From contig WACJ01000125.1 in assembly GCA_008973525.1 (NCBI GenBank), forward strand, positions 3,658,001 to 3,722,000: 64,000 bases of DNA, written 5' to 3'. Made by a program: the position numbers and the translations under genes. How positions within the stretch are numbered: position 1 is the first letter of the stretch; each line of letters starts with the position of its first letter. The notes under the pieces were generated by a model. The model searched no databases. It had not been told where the DNA came from and saw nothing but the letters and a program-made list of their open reading frames with translations. Shown here in pieces: positions 44,046 to 56,739 of the stretch. Origin of the DNA: Stenopsyche tienmushanensis. Lineage: Eukaryota > Arthropoda > Insecta > Trichoptera > Stenopsychidae.

Positions 44046-44453
44046 CAGTGATGATAAGTATGGTCCCTACCGCCCACTTAAGGGTATTCATACTTTCATA
44101 CGGGGTGGATGGTAAAAGTTTTATCATGTTGTTATCACCTTAACCAACTTAAATTGGATTGGATTAAATTGGATTGCAAGAACGATTTGAACATATTTTG
44201 AACTTGAAAATGCATGACTGGATGGAAAATCCTGTTAACACAAATATTGCAGAGACTGGTGTAACTTTAAAAAATAGATAGATAATATTATATTTAAATA
44301 CACAATTTTACAAAGAAAAATTGCTCAAAAACTACGTGTAATTTGCAATTACGTTAAATTATGTTAATGTGGTACCAGTGGGCGGTTTGAAAATGTTAGT
44401 ACTTACAAAGATATAAAAGTGGGCGGTATGAATAAAAAGGTCGATTACCCCTG
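44046..44453. mobile_element. hAT-like MITE, ACCGCCCACTT family
   Basis: About 408 bp. Left end CAGTGATGATAAGTATGGTC then CCTACCGCCCACTT; right end, on the other strand, CAGGGGTAATCGACC then CATACCGCCCACTT. The 8-bp flanks CTCTACAT and GTCTGCAT agree at 6 of 8 positions, as expected of an old hAT duplication. No coding capacity. Confidence 0.6.
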
Positions 44454-45536
44454 GTCTGCATTATACATTTTTGTCTCCTTATGGCTTCCCCTGCGGGCTA
44501 CCAGGATGAACGTATCAACATAGGAAATATTCATCCAAATTTAGAAGTAATTAATGAAAATTTAAATATCATTTAACATATATCGACAAGAAAAGGATTG
44601 TTAGTTCAAAAAGACGGCAATATTGCTAGGGAAAAAATGATATTTTCAAAAAAATATTATATTTCGTCAAAGGGTTCAATATACGTCCTCTGATAAATTA
44701 ACTCCCTTGTCCTGGACGACCATCGACGTAGTAAAAATGAATGTTCTTCATACACGTTGATTGATATAGGCGATCTAATTATCGTTGTTCCAGTCTAGAC
44801 GGCATAAATACCTGTCCTTATGGAGAAAAGAGCGTGTTTAATTGCTCAAAGGCGAAGTTTTCTTTTTTCGAACAATAAGTTTTATTCAATTAAATACAAC
44901 TTTTAATACACGCGTTGATATAAAATAGTAATTATTTTGAAATTAACGTCGAAAGACGAAATGAACATCATTAAGCTACATAAAGGTATTTGAGATTTGA
45001 GCACACAATATGTCTGTCGATTTCATTGTGTCGTCCATAAAAGAAAATATCATCATATGACACATTCGGTGTTATTAGGTGACCTCAAATACATGAAAAA
45101 AATTAAACAAGTCATTTGTCGATCAAATGAAAATGTTTCTTTCTGTTAGAACGCTGGCGAAAAAGAAGATTATCACATTGCCTTGAGAAAGGATTTTTGT
45201 GTGTAGTGACTTCTTATTATTTTTTGTATATGGCTTATTTAGAAAATGAGCATTTAAACAGCAATTTTAGATATGATTGGATATATTAATTAAATTTGAA
45301 TTATTACAATAGTATATTTCAATAAGAACGCTCTAATTTTTTTAGGTTATAACGACCATATTATTAAAGCAAAATTTATCAAATTTATTATAAATTATTA
45401 TTTAATTTATGGCAATTTAATATAGAAAGCGTTAGTGTTGAATAACGTGTATAAGTTCACTGTTTGATATGGTTTTTGACTACTTCCAAAATGCAATATA
45501 GATCGATGATAAATCGGTATCGACGGAGATTATTTA
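44454..45536. other. AT-rich stretch, no supported gene
   Basis: No open frame worth noting and no shared repeats seen. Confidence 0.35.
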
Positions 45537-45665
45537 TTAACATACAAGTTTCATACACGCTGCGATGGTCCTGACAGATAAATATGAATGATAAGTGGCG
45601 GACATACAAATATAACATCTAAGTTTTTGATTAGTTTAGAATTGGCTCACTATTCAAAGGCTTAA
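45537..45665 (+). mobile_element. Short TTAA-bounded MITE, copy 1
   Basis: 129 bp between two TTAA sites. It matches the minus strand of 52916-52782 through GCTTCATAC-like, GCTGCGATGGTCCTGA, CAGATAAAT, ATGATAAGTGGCG and AACATCTAAG, ending CTATTCAAAGGCTTAA. Both copies stop at TTAA on both sides, which argues for a TTAA-targeting transposon. Confidence 0.65.
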
Positions 45666-46689
45666 ACGTTAATCTGATCAAAGAGACAACATTAAAAAGT
45701 TCTTAAATATTTTTAGATTTATTGTGTGCGACATGTAAAAACGCTTAAAAATTAAATTATTTATCTCATTATACTTGTGTTAACATAAATATAAGAAATC
45801 ATGTTAGTTACAATTGTCTCACAAAGAAATACAAGTTTTCTTACAAAGAATTGATGAGCAAAAAATGGTGTACTTGAATGATAAAGTATGTTACACAAAA
45901 ACACCCTCGCGTCCACCCTTAAAATATCGTCGATCACAACATCCTCTTAAATTAATTACAGCATTATCGACATTTTCGTATTGCGAATTTCAAATTCTAT
46001 AAACAATCGAACGTTTCGTATCATTAGAGCGAACAATATAAAAGCCGCGCATAAATTATGCATCATTCGATTTCAGCTCAAAAGCATAGGGCAAAATATT
46101 TCCGACTTTTAACAATGCATTCGTTAATTCAGATTTGCATACATATCGGAGATTGCATATGTTAATTAGTGAATTGCATTTCGCTGTATAAATATTGACT
46201 GTACCTCCGCGCTAAATTTCCATGGCGATTTACGATCGTCGAATTAAATCAAATTGACACCCTAATCGCTCTCAATAAAATCTCAACGCTGAATCCGAAT
46301 AGCATTTCCTATTACAAGTCATTAAATATATGGAGCATTTATAATTAAATCGGCGATGAAGTATTTGATGCGAAAGTTTTTAATGAGCACCCTTTGATTA
46401 TGCGAGAATAATACAACATTATCATATGACGCACCGTACAAAGTGTAAGTTTTATATTTCTATGGTATAATGATGTGAGTATAATGAAATGATATTAAAA
46501 AAAATAGTCAAAGAATCACTTTAAAATGGGTAATGAAACTGTTGAAATATAAGTAGAACCCAAAATGGTTTTCGTTTTATTGCTTGAATGTTTTTGGGGA
46601 TTAGTTGCATTTAAGCTGCTGCATCTTCAAGTCATATTTTGTGCTTTTTAAGTAACTATACTCATTAAGAATAAATTATAATTTTTAAA
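45666..46689. other. Possibly single-copy DNA, no supported gene
   Basis: 46020-46440 lacks transposon signatures and low-complexity runs, and carries homeobox-type words such as TAAATTATGCAT and TTAATTAG. It could be conserved non-coding DNA, but this cannot be decided from one sequence. Confidence 0.3.
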
Positions 46690-47100
46690 ATTCAAATCAA
46701 AGTGTACGTTATGTCAAAATTGGTTTCAGAAATTTAGATCTGGAAGTTTTGATTTAAAAAATTGCTCTGGAAGTGGAAGATTGCGCAATCCAACAGCAAC
46801 TATTGAAAAAATATCGGCCGATCTCGGATATTCAGTGTTGTCAGGGAGTCAAATCGAGAAGGCGTAGAGACAAGGAGAATGGGTGCCGCACGAACTAAGC
46901 GTAAACATACGGCAAAAATAATGCTGGAAAAAATGAACAGCCTTGAATGGAAGACAATTCGACATCTTTCTTATTCTCCAGACATTGTTCGTCGGATTAA
47001 AAAATGGACTTTTAGAATATTTTCGCTCAAAGTCCTTGATGTTTTATGACAAAGGCATTAAATTATTACCAGATAGATGTATAATGATTATATCTAACTA
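46690..47100 (+). pseudogene. mariner transposase remnant with large internal deletion
   Basis: N-terminal part CQNWFQKFRSGSFDLKNCSG then GRLRNPTATIEKISADLGYS is clearly mariner. It is followed by EWVPHELS (the linker motif) and then, after a deletion, SYSPDIVRRIKKW and KGIKLLPDRCIMII, the C-terminal end. The catalytic centre is missing. No TIRs were identified. Non-functional. Confidence 0.75.
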
Positions 47101-47137
47101 AATTTAAAAAAATATGAGCATTCAAATCTTTCATTTA

Positions 47138-47750
47138 AGGGGGGCAATCCCTTTAGACGCTCGAAAATGAGTCGTTTTTCATGATTTTTTTTAATGCTGA
47201 TAAAATAATCGTATCATTTTAAATTTTTGGCATTATTTTACTACAACCTTAAAGTACTATTTTATTTTATTTTTTAAAAAACAAAAAACAAAATGGCGGA
47301 GCTATAAGATATTCCATTAGACGCCTTTTTCGTGATAAGAAACGGCTCGCCACTTGTCGAAGGTTTCGTGTTAAATTGAAACCAAAAATATAAATATTTT
47401 TTGATTTTTACCATATGTAGACAGTCAACTAAGCTTTAAAAATTTTAAAAAACGTATAAAATTAAAAATTTAGTAGGCTTTTTATTTAAACTTTTATAAT
47501 TTTTACGATTTTCTTAATAATTTTTACTCAAAAAAATATATTTATTTACGCGAAAATCTTAAAATTTTAGCTTAGTTGGCTATATAATATTATAGTGATA
47601 AACAACCCAAAATTTCAGATAGATCGATCAACAACTTTTTAAGCTACAACTGGCGAACATTTTGAAAATGTAGTTTCGAGATAATGTCGTTTAAAGTTTT
47701 TATACGATAAAACTATCAATTTTAATGACTAACGATCAATTAATGATTCC
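47138..47750. mobile_element. Kolobok-like TTAA element, fragment
   Basis: Opens TTAAGGGGGGCAATCCCTTT then AGACGCTCG, followed by long AT-rich text, a second ATTCCATTAGACGCC at about 47309, and the phrase TTTCGAGATAATGTCGTTTA at about 47674 shared with 24.3 and 15.3 kb. No reading frame. Confidence 0.4.
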
Positions 47751-50539
47751 AGACATATATAATAGATCTTCAGCTTTCTTAAAAAGTTAATTATCTTCGA
47801 CTAACTGTTGTTTTCGGGCTATACGAGATGCTTTTGTCTCAGAAAGACTCTTATGGTTCTACCTCGCTACTCGCGCTTCATCGGTATTTTCAGCGAAGAT
47901 TTTGCAATAGGTGCCAATAATTATATTTAATGTATTCATCATCTTCAAAATGAAGCTCCCAGTAGCAATGTATGTGGATATTTTAATATTTTTTACACCA
48001 GAATGCAGGTGCTTTGAAGCCAGTCGCCAATTCGTCATCCAAGCATCTTTAAAATAATTCATTCCTGGACAAATCTTTATAAATTGGTAAGAGATGCTAT
48101 TTTATCTCTTGGCCAAGAAATTGAATATTTTTTAAAACAAAAGCTTTCTGCCATTTGCACCAGCTTTTGACTCCAGTTGGATTCCCATGATAATGTCTTT
48201 TTTTTAAAGCGCAATCAGACGTTTGGGTTTGTCTTCCCAACAAAATCATGCTTTATACAAAATCAGCGTTATACACAAGCGTCGTCGATGATTAACATAT
48301 TTATAGACAAACATTCAATGCGATATTAATTACAATAAAATACCGCCGACATTTACTTATGTCATAAAGCCGGCATTGTTTTTTAACTCAATCATAAATT
48401 CATTCAATGTCTCTTTTATGACTGGTCACATTTTTATTGCGAAATAAATTGCCGTATCAAAAGAACACGCTTAATAAAATCAAAATTATGTCCAACAATC
48501 AAAATGAGATTTATTGTCGACTTACCTTTACGATCCGTTATAGATTGTCCAAAATCCGTAAAAACTCCTCCTTTTCGAGCACATTTTTAACTTTTTTTAT
48601 GGTTCGATGTTTTTATATATATTTTTTAATGAAATATTAAAAAATTAGCAGCAATTCTCTAATTTTTAAATTTATTACTTTTTCTTCCTTTTTATTGCAA
48701 GCTTGCACATCTTGGTTAAATCCATGTATTTTTATCACATATTGTTAATCGATCATAACAACGATTGGATTCGATCTAAGTAAGCACAATATTTTATAAT
48801 GATATTAGTACTTATTTATTTTACCGCTTAATCTACAATATCGTGTGGGATACGTGATAGCAAATTTGTATCAAATATATGAACAAATCAAGAATCAAAA
48901 TGCATAGATTAGATCGCGTTTTATGTATTATAATCATTAAAACACAAGATTACAAATTACTCAAATCAATAAGCTTTGTAGAAGAAAAAATAGCAATGGG
49001 ATAAAAACAGACTCAAATTGACTTTATAAACAGATCTTCAAAGGTTAACCACCTGATCTGACAAGAACTTGTCCGTGATAAATTTATAATGTAAAGAAAC
49101 AGCAAACTGTTCAAACAAAATTAAACACGATCACAAAAAAATGGCTGTTGAATCACATGATGCACCATTAGAACCACAAGCTTGAGCAATGTTATTAAAC
49201 ATATAATTTTATTTTGCGTATTTATAGGGAACAATTATAGCAAATTAAGTCATTTTATAAACGTATGTATATATACTTAAGATGGTGATAAGATGAAGGG
49301 TATAAAGCCATATTTTCTAATATTGGACCAAAATATAAATTCTATGGATATGTGATAACCCAGTCAAACTTAGCAAAGTTAAATTTAACTCACAACTTGT
49401 GTTAATTTCGTTGAAACTTTTAATACTTTCCAACTGGGATCTCTGCGTGTATTTTAATTTATTCATACGTTGCTGGGGAGGGTCTTTGGGGTACGAAAAT
49501 ACACTTTTTATAATTGCGAAACCGAGTTCTCGTTAAACAAAAAAAACCTTATACGTGACCCCCTTATCTTAATATATAGCTTTTAGTTAATTGTAAACAC
49601 CATAATCTTGCTTTTATACGTAAAAAAGTGTGAAGCAAAAGAACGTGACCAAGCAAGGGTTGGGCAGATAAAGACCTGGACCTACACAAAGAACCATCTG
49701 TTGACTATACTGTGTATTTTGTGCACCCCCGGGGAAGTTTCCACACCTGGCTTGTTTTTCAAACAATTAATTACGGATAAGCTCTGCCCAAGATAATATT
49801 TTAGACTTAAAGCTGGCCGAGCAAAAAAATGATATTTTATTATCCGGCCGAAATGTATTCGAATCTCAAGGCCTCATTTGCATTCGTTATACAGATTGGG
49901 GCTTAAAAGTAAATAAAAATGTAAATTGTTTTCGTTTTTATCGGAATGCCGTTTCGAGAACGTGTTTCCTAGACGTTTAATATTTTGATTTGGATTAAAA
50001 TATGACAGTGCTCATATTTTCTGCAAAAAGTTGATCAAATTCATTTGTTTATAAGCATAAACGTTCACCCCGCTATTCGACGTTTCGTTAATCGACAATT
50101 CAAAAAATGTTGTATTTACCCAATGCTTAAATTATGATTATTTTTATGGGAATATTAAGACAGAGGATTTAATAATTTAAAAAGTGTACCATTGCAAATA
50201 TTATCTTTGTTGATTTTGTAAAAAAAATCCTGTTCGTTTTCGGAAGCCCTATATGTAGTTATATTAAAGTGATATCTAAGCTTTCGTGCGATAAAAGACT
50301 ACGCAAATATCATTGGGACAATATTTGGGATTTATAATACATGTCGATTAACGAGGTCTGGTTGTCGATTAACGGGTCGATCAACACTAGTGCAAGTTCA
50401 AGTCATCTATATTTAGAGCATCCAAATGTAAAAATAATATCCATTTTTAAAATGTATTCTCCATATCACTAACTGCGTAAAAAAATAATGGGTTAATCGT
50501 CGCAATTTTTTTTAATGCGATTTTTGGTACATTCCATTA
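47751..50539. other. AT-rich stretch, one TTAA-type terminus
   Basis: TTAATCTACAATATCGTGTG at 48838 matches the left end of the TTAA MITE at 9997. Otherwise there are only 62-67-codon frames without motifs. No gene is supported. Confidence 0.35.
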
Positions 50540-50672
50540 GATTGATTTGAAGTTATGCGGTTTTTAAAAATAACTCAGTTTTCTATGTGGTTCAAGTCTT
50601 TTTTTATGCGATTTTTTTATGCGACTCCCCGCGGAACGTATCTATCGCATAAAAACAAACCCAAGTGTACTG
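50540..50672 (-). mobile_element. pogo/Tigger-like terminus
   Basis: On the minus strand it begins CAGTACACTTGGGTTTG, then TATGCGATAGATACGTTCCG and repeated CGCATAAA words, a layout typical of Tigger/pogo ends (CAGT... with repeated codon-like words). It matches 17925-18620 in part. The other end was not found. Confidence 0.45.
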
Positions 50673-52161
50673 CATTTCTACAACATTTTTTCTTTTTAAT
50701 ACTGACTAACAACAGAAGAACTATTTAAGAACTATTGGTGAAAATTATGTATATTTTATCATAAAAAGCATAGAAAAAAGCTTAAACTTGTGTCTAGATT
50801 TTAAAAAAAACAAGTCCTTGGTTACTAAGAGATAATGCAATAAGATAAAATTCTAAATATTTAAGAATGTTTACCTTTTAAACTAAATATTCAGAGGACG
50901 ATAGCATGGATGAAAACGATGTAATTATAAGATATTTTATCTTAAAAGGCGTATAAAAGAATCAAAAAAATTGGAGATGTTCCCATTGAAATAAGTATAA
51001 AATATAAGGGAGATCTTCGCAAAGTCTTAACTCCATATAAAAAGAATTAATCAGATATCTCAACCAAAGCATATAATCAATAAAAGCAGATTTATTTATT
51101 TAAAAAATGGAGGTTAAAGACCAAAATTCTGCTGTAGACGCCTCGAAAATGCAAATATTTCGCCAATAAGAAAATGGTAAGTAGGTATGACGAAGAAAAC
51201 TAACTTCTTTAAAAAATAATATTTTTCTTAGACATAAAATGAAAATATTGTAACTTTCTTATTTTTGGAACAGAACCCAATGCGTCGTACTGTGTTTCGA
51301 ATATCATGTTATTTTGTGGGGATCCCGGCGACCACCCCCACAGGGTGTATTCACAATATGAAAAATATCATACAATCCAAGAAAAAGACTAAAACGTATG
51401 CTATCATTTATATGATTATATAAGATTCTCTGTGAAAATGCATCAGGATTTATTTTCTCGCATTCGATATTTTCCCACGTCTCACCTTTTGTTCGACCGG
51501 TCTCATTAAAAACGATGGGTCGAGAATCTACTGCATCCGAATCGTTCATTGTTAGTCAATGGATCGCTTCGGAATCGCTTTTAAAATGCAAAATTAAGGT
51601 TTTATTCTTATTTTTATCACTATTCATAAGAAATATATTTTGGCAGATCCGTTTACGCTGGATAAACAGATTCAGCAAGTCGCCCACACTGAAATTGTGT
51701 ATTGAACCGGATTCGTCCATAATGAATGTGATGCAACGTGCTCCTCATTCATATTATGTCAATAGAAACACTCCAAAACGAGTTTTTTACAAATCAATAT
51801 TTCTCTATGAAATTAATAATTTCGATCGTAAAATAAATACAAGACCTAACGATCAATTCAAAGTCGATTCAATTGATTTTATTCATGTATTCACGATAAT
51901 TTTGCTTTTGAGGCAATCGATAATTAGCCAGGTGGGTAGGCTGATTAATTAAATAATTAATACACATTAATCTAAAACCACAAGCAAAAATGAACAATGT
52001 GGTCAAAATTAAGACCTGAGTAAATCCATGCATTTTTATGGCCACTCATTGCTTCAAATTATTATTGGACTTCTGTGCAATCTAAAATAGTTAACTTACT
52101 ACTGGATTGTGACGTTTTATATATAAATTAACAATTTAGTAAGATCGTGTACGAATAAGAA
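50673..52161. other. No assigned gene; one 145-codon open frame
   Basis: 51515-51952 (plus) is open for 145 codons, with a hydrophobic stretch around residues 27-42 and a basic middle, and a minus frame of 81 codons lies at 51304-51549. No family is recognised. The region has no transposon signature and may be single-copy. Confidence 0.3.
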
Positions 52162-52361
52162 TACAGGATGCGGCAGATAAACTACCTTATTTGAAAAGGA
52201 CTTTAAACGCGAATGCGCAATCTTTCCTCGCCGTATTAATATATATGAAAAAAAACGTTAGGTTAAGTTCTTTCAAATAAATACCACTTTATCTTTTTTA
52301 AAATAACTGTCGCTCAAGGGCGCGCTTTTCAAATAAGGTAGTTTCCCTGTCGCACCCTGTA
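52162..52361. mobile_element. 200-bp TIR MITE, TACAGG...CCTGTA family, copy 1
   Basis: Left TACAGGATGCGGCAGATAAA then CTACCTTATTTGAAAA; right, on the other strand, TACAGGGTGCGACAGGGAAA then CTACCTTATTTGAAAAG. These are about 36-base imperfect inverted repeats. TA at the edges suggests a Tc1/mariner-type target. The second copy is at 59695-59925. Confidence 0.8.
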
Positions 52362-52781
52362 GTAGATGTAAAAACCGGTTATAAAATATCTTTGGATTTA
52401 ACTCTGGGCGTTAATGATATTGTGATATCATGAAAGCACTATTCAACACGTTCACCTCGGGTGACGCGCTAGTGGAATTTATAAATGAGACGCTTGTGGG
52501 TACTAAGAAATGTATTCCAAAAATGAATCTCGATGTTGGATTGGGCTTAATAAAAAATGTAAAATCAAGTTTAAATTTACTATGATATGAGAGTATTTTC
52601 ATAATTCCAAATAATCACTTTTTTAGCCCTCTGAATGCTAAGCAGCGATATATCGTCGATTGCGAAATTTAAAAAAAAAACACGGTAGAAGCCAAATTAT
52701 TAAAGATCTCGAACGACCTGCTGCTCCTGGATGATATATATGTTTGCCAAAATTCAGGCAGGTATTTCATCAACGTCGATT

Positions 52782-52916
52782 TTAACCCTTTGAGTGGTGA
52801 ACTAATTTAAAATCTTCATAGTCTTAGATGCTATATTTGCTTGTTCGCCACTTATCATCCGTATAAATCCATTTATCTATCAGGACCACAGCAGCGCGTA
52901 TGAAGCTTATATTTAA
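52782..52916 (-). mobile_element. Short TTAA-bounded MITE, copy 2
   Basis: 135 bp between TTAA at 52782 and 52913; the minus strand aligns with 45537-45665 over its whole length. It abuts the TTAACACTCTCG terminus at 52913, which is also seen at 17853. Confidence 0.65.
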
Positions 52917-53213
52917 CACTCTCGCCGCCCAACGTGAATCAGTGTTGATTATCACGGGGCCCAAATTCGATAGTCGGAGCATAAACGACTTAAATAAATA
53001 AACACTGTCGATAGCACACAATGTTCAGCATTTCTTCAAGTTAACATAAACAATACACTTGAAATATATAGAATAATGAATCGCATCATAACATTCACAT
53101 ATCATTATTAATCGATGAATTTGTATTAACGATCTATACAATCGTGCTCTTTCTGAATCACTGGAATTCGCTCGCAAATACGCGATCATCCCGCCATACA
53201 AGTAAACAGTTAA
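52917..53213 (-). repeat. Dispersed repeat family B, uninterrupted copy
   Basis: The minus strand of 52980-53213 matches 5770-6024 joined to 6540-6590. Where the other copy holds the piggyBac-like element, this one has a single TTAA (about 53040 on the plus strand). It is the paralogous empty site for that insertion. 52917-52965 is the shared TTAA terminus. Confidence 0.65.
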
Positions 53214-53275
53214 ATCTTAATTTTTTGAATGAGTGCATAAGATTTAGATAAACTGAATCAAAGGGCATTATATAT

Positions 53276-53942
53276 TAGGTTGTCCCATAAGTTTCTTTCG
53301 CAAATGAGCACAGATCTAATCATGGCCATGGTTGAAGAAGAAAACCCGCGATATACTGTTCGCGAAATGGCTAACAAGTTAGAAATTCCACGATCTTCTT
53401 CTCCAACGACACTATAGCCAACCTTTTTTGAAGAGACTTGTCACTGGAGATGAAGTTTGGATACTCTATGAGAATATCTAACGTAAACGATCTTGGACCA
53501 AGGGAACAGAAGCTTTAACTGTAGCTAAACTTGGCCTACATCCAAAAAAAGTTTTGTTATGCATTTGGTGGGACTGGAAGGGGGTAATTTATTATGAGCT
53601 ACTTTAGCAAAGTGAATAGATCAATTCAACAAAATATTGTTTCCAACTAGACAAACTAAAGGATACAATTGCCAGAAAACGGTCAGAATTAGCGAACAGA
53701 CGAGGCGTTGTTTTTCATCATGATAACGCCATGCCTCATGTGTCTTTGCTCGTCAGAAATTTTGATTCAAAAATGATGGTATAAAAGTGTACCTTGATCA
53801 ATATTTTGCCAATAAACCTGAGAAATTTTGGCAAGAAGGCATTATGAGGCTTCCGGAGAGATGAATAAATTTTGTTGTAATACAAATTACTGTTTATTTT
53901 TTTTCTTAATATGAAAACGAAAGAAAGTTATGGGACACCATA
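53276..53942 (+). mobile_element. mariner element, internally deleted
   Basis: 667 bp from TA to TA with inverted ends GGTTGTCCCATAAGTTTCTT and, on the other strand, GGTGTCCCATAACTTTCTTT. The interior carries readable transposase pieces in changing frames: NPRYTVREMANKLEIPRSS, then WTKGTEALTVA-like text, a tryptophan-rich CIWWDWKGV (about 53561-53587), LDKLKDTIARKRSELANRRG, VVFHHDNAMPHVSL (about 53708-53750, the HDN catalytic motif) and LPERW near the end. Roughly half of the gene is missing. It fits mariners of the mauritiana/mellifera type. Non-autonomous. Confidence 0.85.
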
Positions 53943-55559
53943 ATATGTTTATTTCAAATCACCATAATTGTTCACCGCAATATTTGTGTTGTTATCGATA
54001 GTTTGACAGTTGCAATGTATGGATTTGATGTCGTTTAATCTGACATGTTTCATATTGTCGTTATAATTGAAATACATGTCGATTTAAACGGGGAAAAAAT
54101 AAATTTGAATGCTCGGGGAATGAAAATGTATAAAACCATAGATATTTTCCTATTCGATTTGATATATGTGACGAAATTGATAATGGTCGTAGAGCATCAT
54201 TGTTAACGAGCAAATCAATCGACAATGGGCTCTGGTTAATAAATAGCGATCATTTTCGCTCATCAATGCGTAGGACAATTCAATTAGCCTTTGAATTTCC
54301 GCCATCGGTGGCGTTTTTTAATGTTTCTGCATAGTCCGGTGCCGTTGTGCGCCGAAGTGGGTGTTTCATTACGGCCGGAATGTTTCACTAAAAACCTATT
54401 TCAATAAATTCGAAAATCTCCCTACGGAAAAAAATCAACGTGTGGGTACTTTTGAATGTACTGAGTCACTGAGTATTTTAGAAACGGGTTATTTAACAAG
54501 TGGATTTTGTATGAAAAGACATCATGCGTGGGATGATTTCTTGGGCGATTCGTTCTCGGAATATAATATATTAGGCCAGTTCGGATTATACGTGGCGCAC
54601 CTTTGTTGAATTAATAAATGTTGCGATCGGAATTTTTTGACTTCCCCTCGCAGCCGGAAATCCAAAAAATTAGTGCAAATTTCATCGACATGATCGATGA
54701 CCGATTTTGCCCAAATTAATACAAGAAAAATTGATATTAGCTATTGAATATTTTCACACGTTTAAAAATTTGCTAAGAACTCATTGATGTTTATATAAAT
54801 ATTATTATTTACACATTTACATAAGCGCACTTTGATTATTTGTTTATCGACGGTTTATGATAAAACGTATGGTCGTTACATTGAGATTAACACTTCGATG
54901 CAGTCTTTCGTTCGATATTTTATGAAATTCGGAATTTGAATCGAGCCATTGGCGCCAAATGGGCGAGAGAGATGCGCGCGCACGTTCGCAGTCTACGGCC
55001 GACTCAGTAAACTGACTCAGTAAGCTGACTCAGCCGTGTGTGAGTTAACCTGTCTAGTCAGGTGGGATGGAGGACAAGATGTGCTTAATTTTTTGTGGAG
55101 AGATGACTGCGTTGGGTGCATGCTTCCACATTCGGAGATCGGCAACTTCTGAGGAAGCTGAAGATGTCTTGGACAAACACAGCAGAGTTGTGGCCAACTT
55201 GTGTCCGTGAACGCGGACAATCGGATGCTGTGATTTATTATCGCGGTATTTAAGCTTCCGACCAAATATGACGTTGCTGATCAATTCAACTTTAATAAAA
55301 AAATACCCTAAAACATGCAATTTAAACCTTCTATAACTCCAATGACATCTCATTGCCTAATCAAACAGCAAGCTCTTATTCATCCAGGACAAATTTAACA
55401 AAATAAATTGGATCAATACGTTCTTCATCATTATCAGGCTTTATCAATACAATTTATTTCATAATATATACCAGTGATTCCCAATCTTTCTATGGCGCAA
55501 TTCTACACTCAGTTATCGAATTTTTACTATATAAATTGATATATAATTATAAATCTTAC
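53943..55559. other. Possibly unique DNA, no assigned gene
   Basis: An 82-codon plus frame at 54361-54609 and overlapping minus frames at 55017-55353 (82 and 99 codons) lie in less AT-rich text. A short direct repeat of the word GACTCAGTAA is at 55001-55030. No family is recognised. Confidence 0.3.
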
Positions 55560-55765
55560 ATAAAAAAATCAATGTTTGTTTGTTCATATTGTATGCATTG
55601 ATGTATCGTACATCCGATCGCAATGAAACTTTGGGAAATTATTGTGTATACCTTTGTGAACGTTATATAACAATAGTTGTTTGTGTATGCAATTTGTCAT
55701 GCGAGACGTTTAGCGAATGCACCATGTTGGCGCATATTGGTCTAGTAAAATGAAGTTTCGCATGC
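55560..55765 (+). repeat. Dispersed repeat family F
   Basis: Opens TCAATGTTTGTTTGTTCATA; shares ACATCCGATCGCAATGAAAC, GCGAGACGTTTAGCGAATGC, ACCATGTTGGCGCATATTGG and TCTAGTAAA with 42455-42630. Confidence 0.6.
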
Positions 55766-56326
55766 TGGATATTTGCTAGTTATATATCAACATATAAATG
55801 GAGTATCTTATTTTTCTACGTAGTTCTCTTCATTAAAAAAATAATTGAAAAGTAGCAAGCTCTTATAAAATGTATTTTAGCGTTGAATGCTTTTGTAGGG
55901 TTAATCGGAAAATATATAAATGGAAGATTTATCCTTCTTTACAAGGCCTTTAAACAACTTGTGTGATTTGCTCAAATTTTGTTTATTATTATAACAACAT
56001 CATATAACAATCATAGGAAGTTCAAAAAATAATTGGCAAATAATACTTTTGTATGTATGATGCAGTGATAATACCTGAATTTTAGAAATGATTCATCTTT
56101 CTTGCAATGTAAAATTAGTCCATTGCTGCTGCAGCATCACTAATTATTGCTTATTTGTGGGAATGCATCACTCCGTCTGTTAATGATATTAAGGTGCATC
56201 ACATGAAAGTTCGGAATTCGTAGGTAAATTATAAATTATAATAAAAATAAAAATCTTAAAGTACATACTTCAATCGTATATCATAAAGACAACAAATGGA
56301 TATGTATTCAATTAAATATTTAAGGG

Positions 56327-56558
56327 CAGCGCTTATTAAACTTATTTAGTCCGCGGAGCCCATCCTAAGATTTTATATCATTATTGAAACTTAATTTTTC
56401 AAATAAACATTTCTTGTTCAAATATTGGTCAAAATAGATCTTCTTTTTTCTGTAAGTAATTTCACGAAAATATCTTGTTGAAGTATAGATAAATATTTTT
56501 TGTATATTTTCGCGGACCCCCAGTAATGCCTTCATGGACCCCTGTTTAAAAACTGTTG
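56327..56558 (-). mobile_element. hAT-like MITE, GGGGTCCGC family
   Basis: About 232 bp. Left CAGCGCTTATTAAACTTATT then TAGTCCGCGGAGCCC; right, on the other strand, CAACAGTTTTTAAACAGGGG then TCC. Homologous to 37001-37175 in inverted orientation and to the terminus at 62690-62773. No target duplication can be made out, so it is old. Confidence 0.55.
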
Positions 56559-56739
56559 TATTATTCCACATGAACATTCGGAATTCGTAATTGAGAATTA
56601 TAACATCAAGTTTACAAAACTTAATTGATTCAATCAAAATCTCCATTAGCTTCAATAGCTATTTGTCAGTGAGAAACTAATTTATTTATTCCATTTTTAT
56701 AGAAGTCCGCACTTTTATCCTCTAATATATAAAAATGAT

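Noticed and set aside
56365..56655. 96-codon minus-strand open frame as a gene
   Set aside because: It lies almost entirely in a hAT-like MITE and mariner terminus that recur elsewhere; the frame is incidental.
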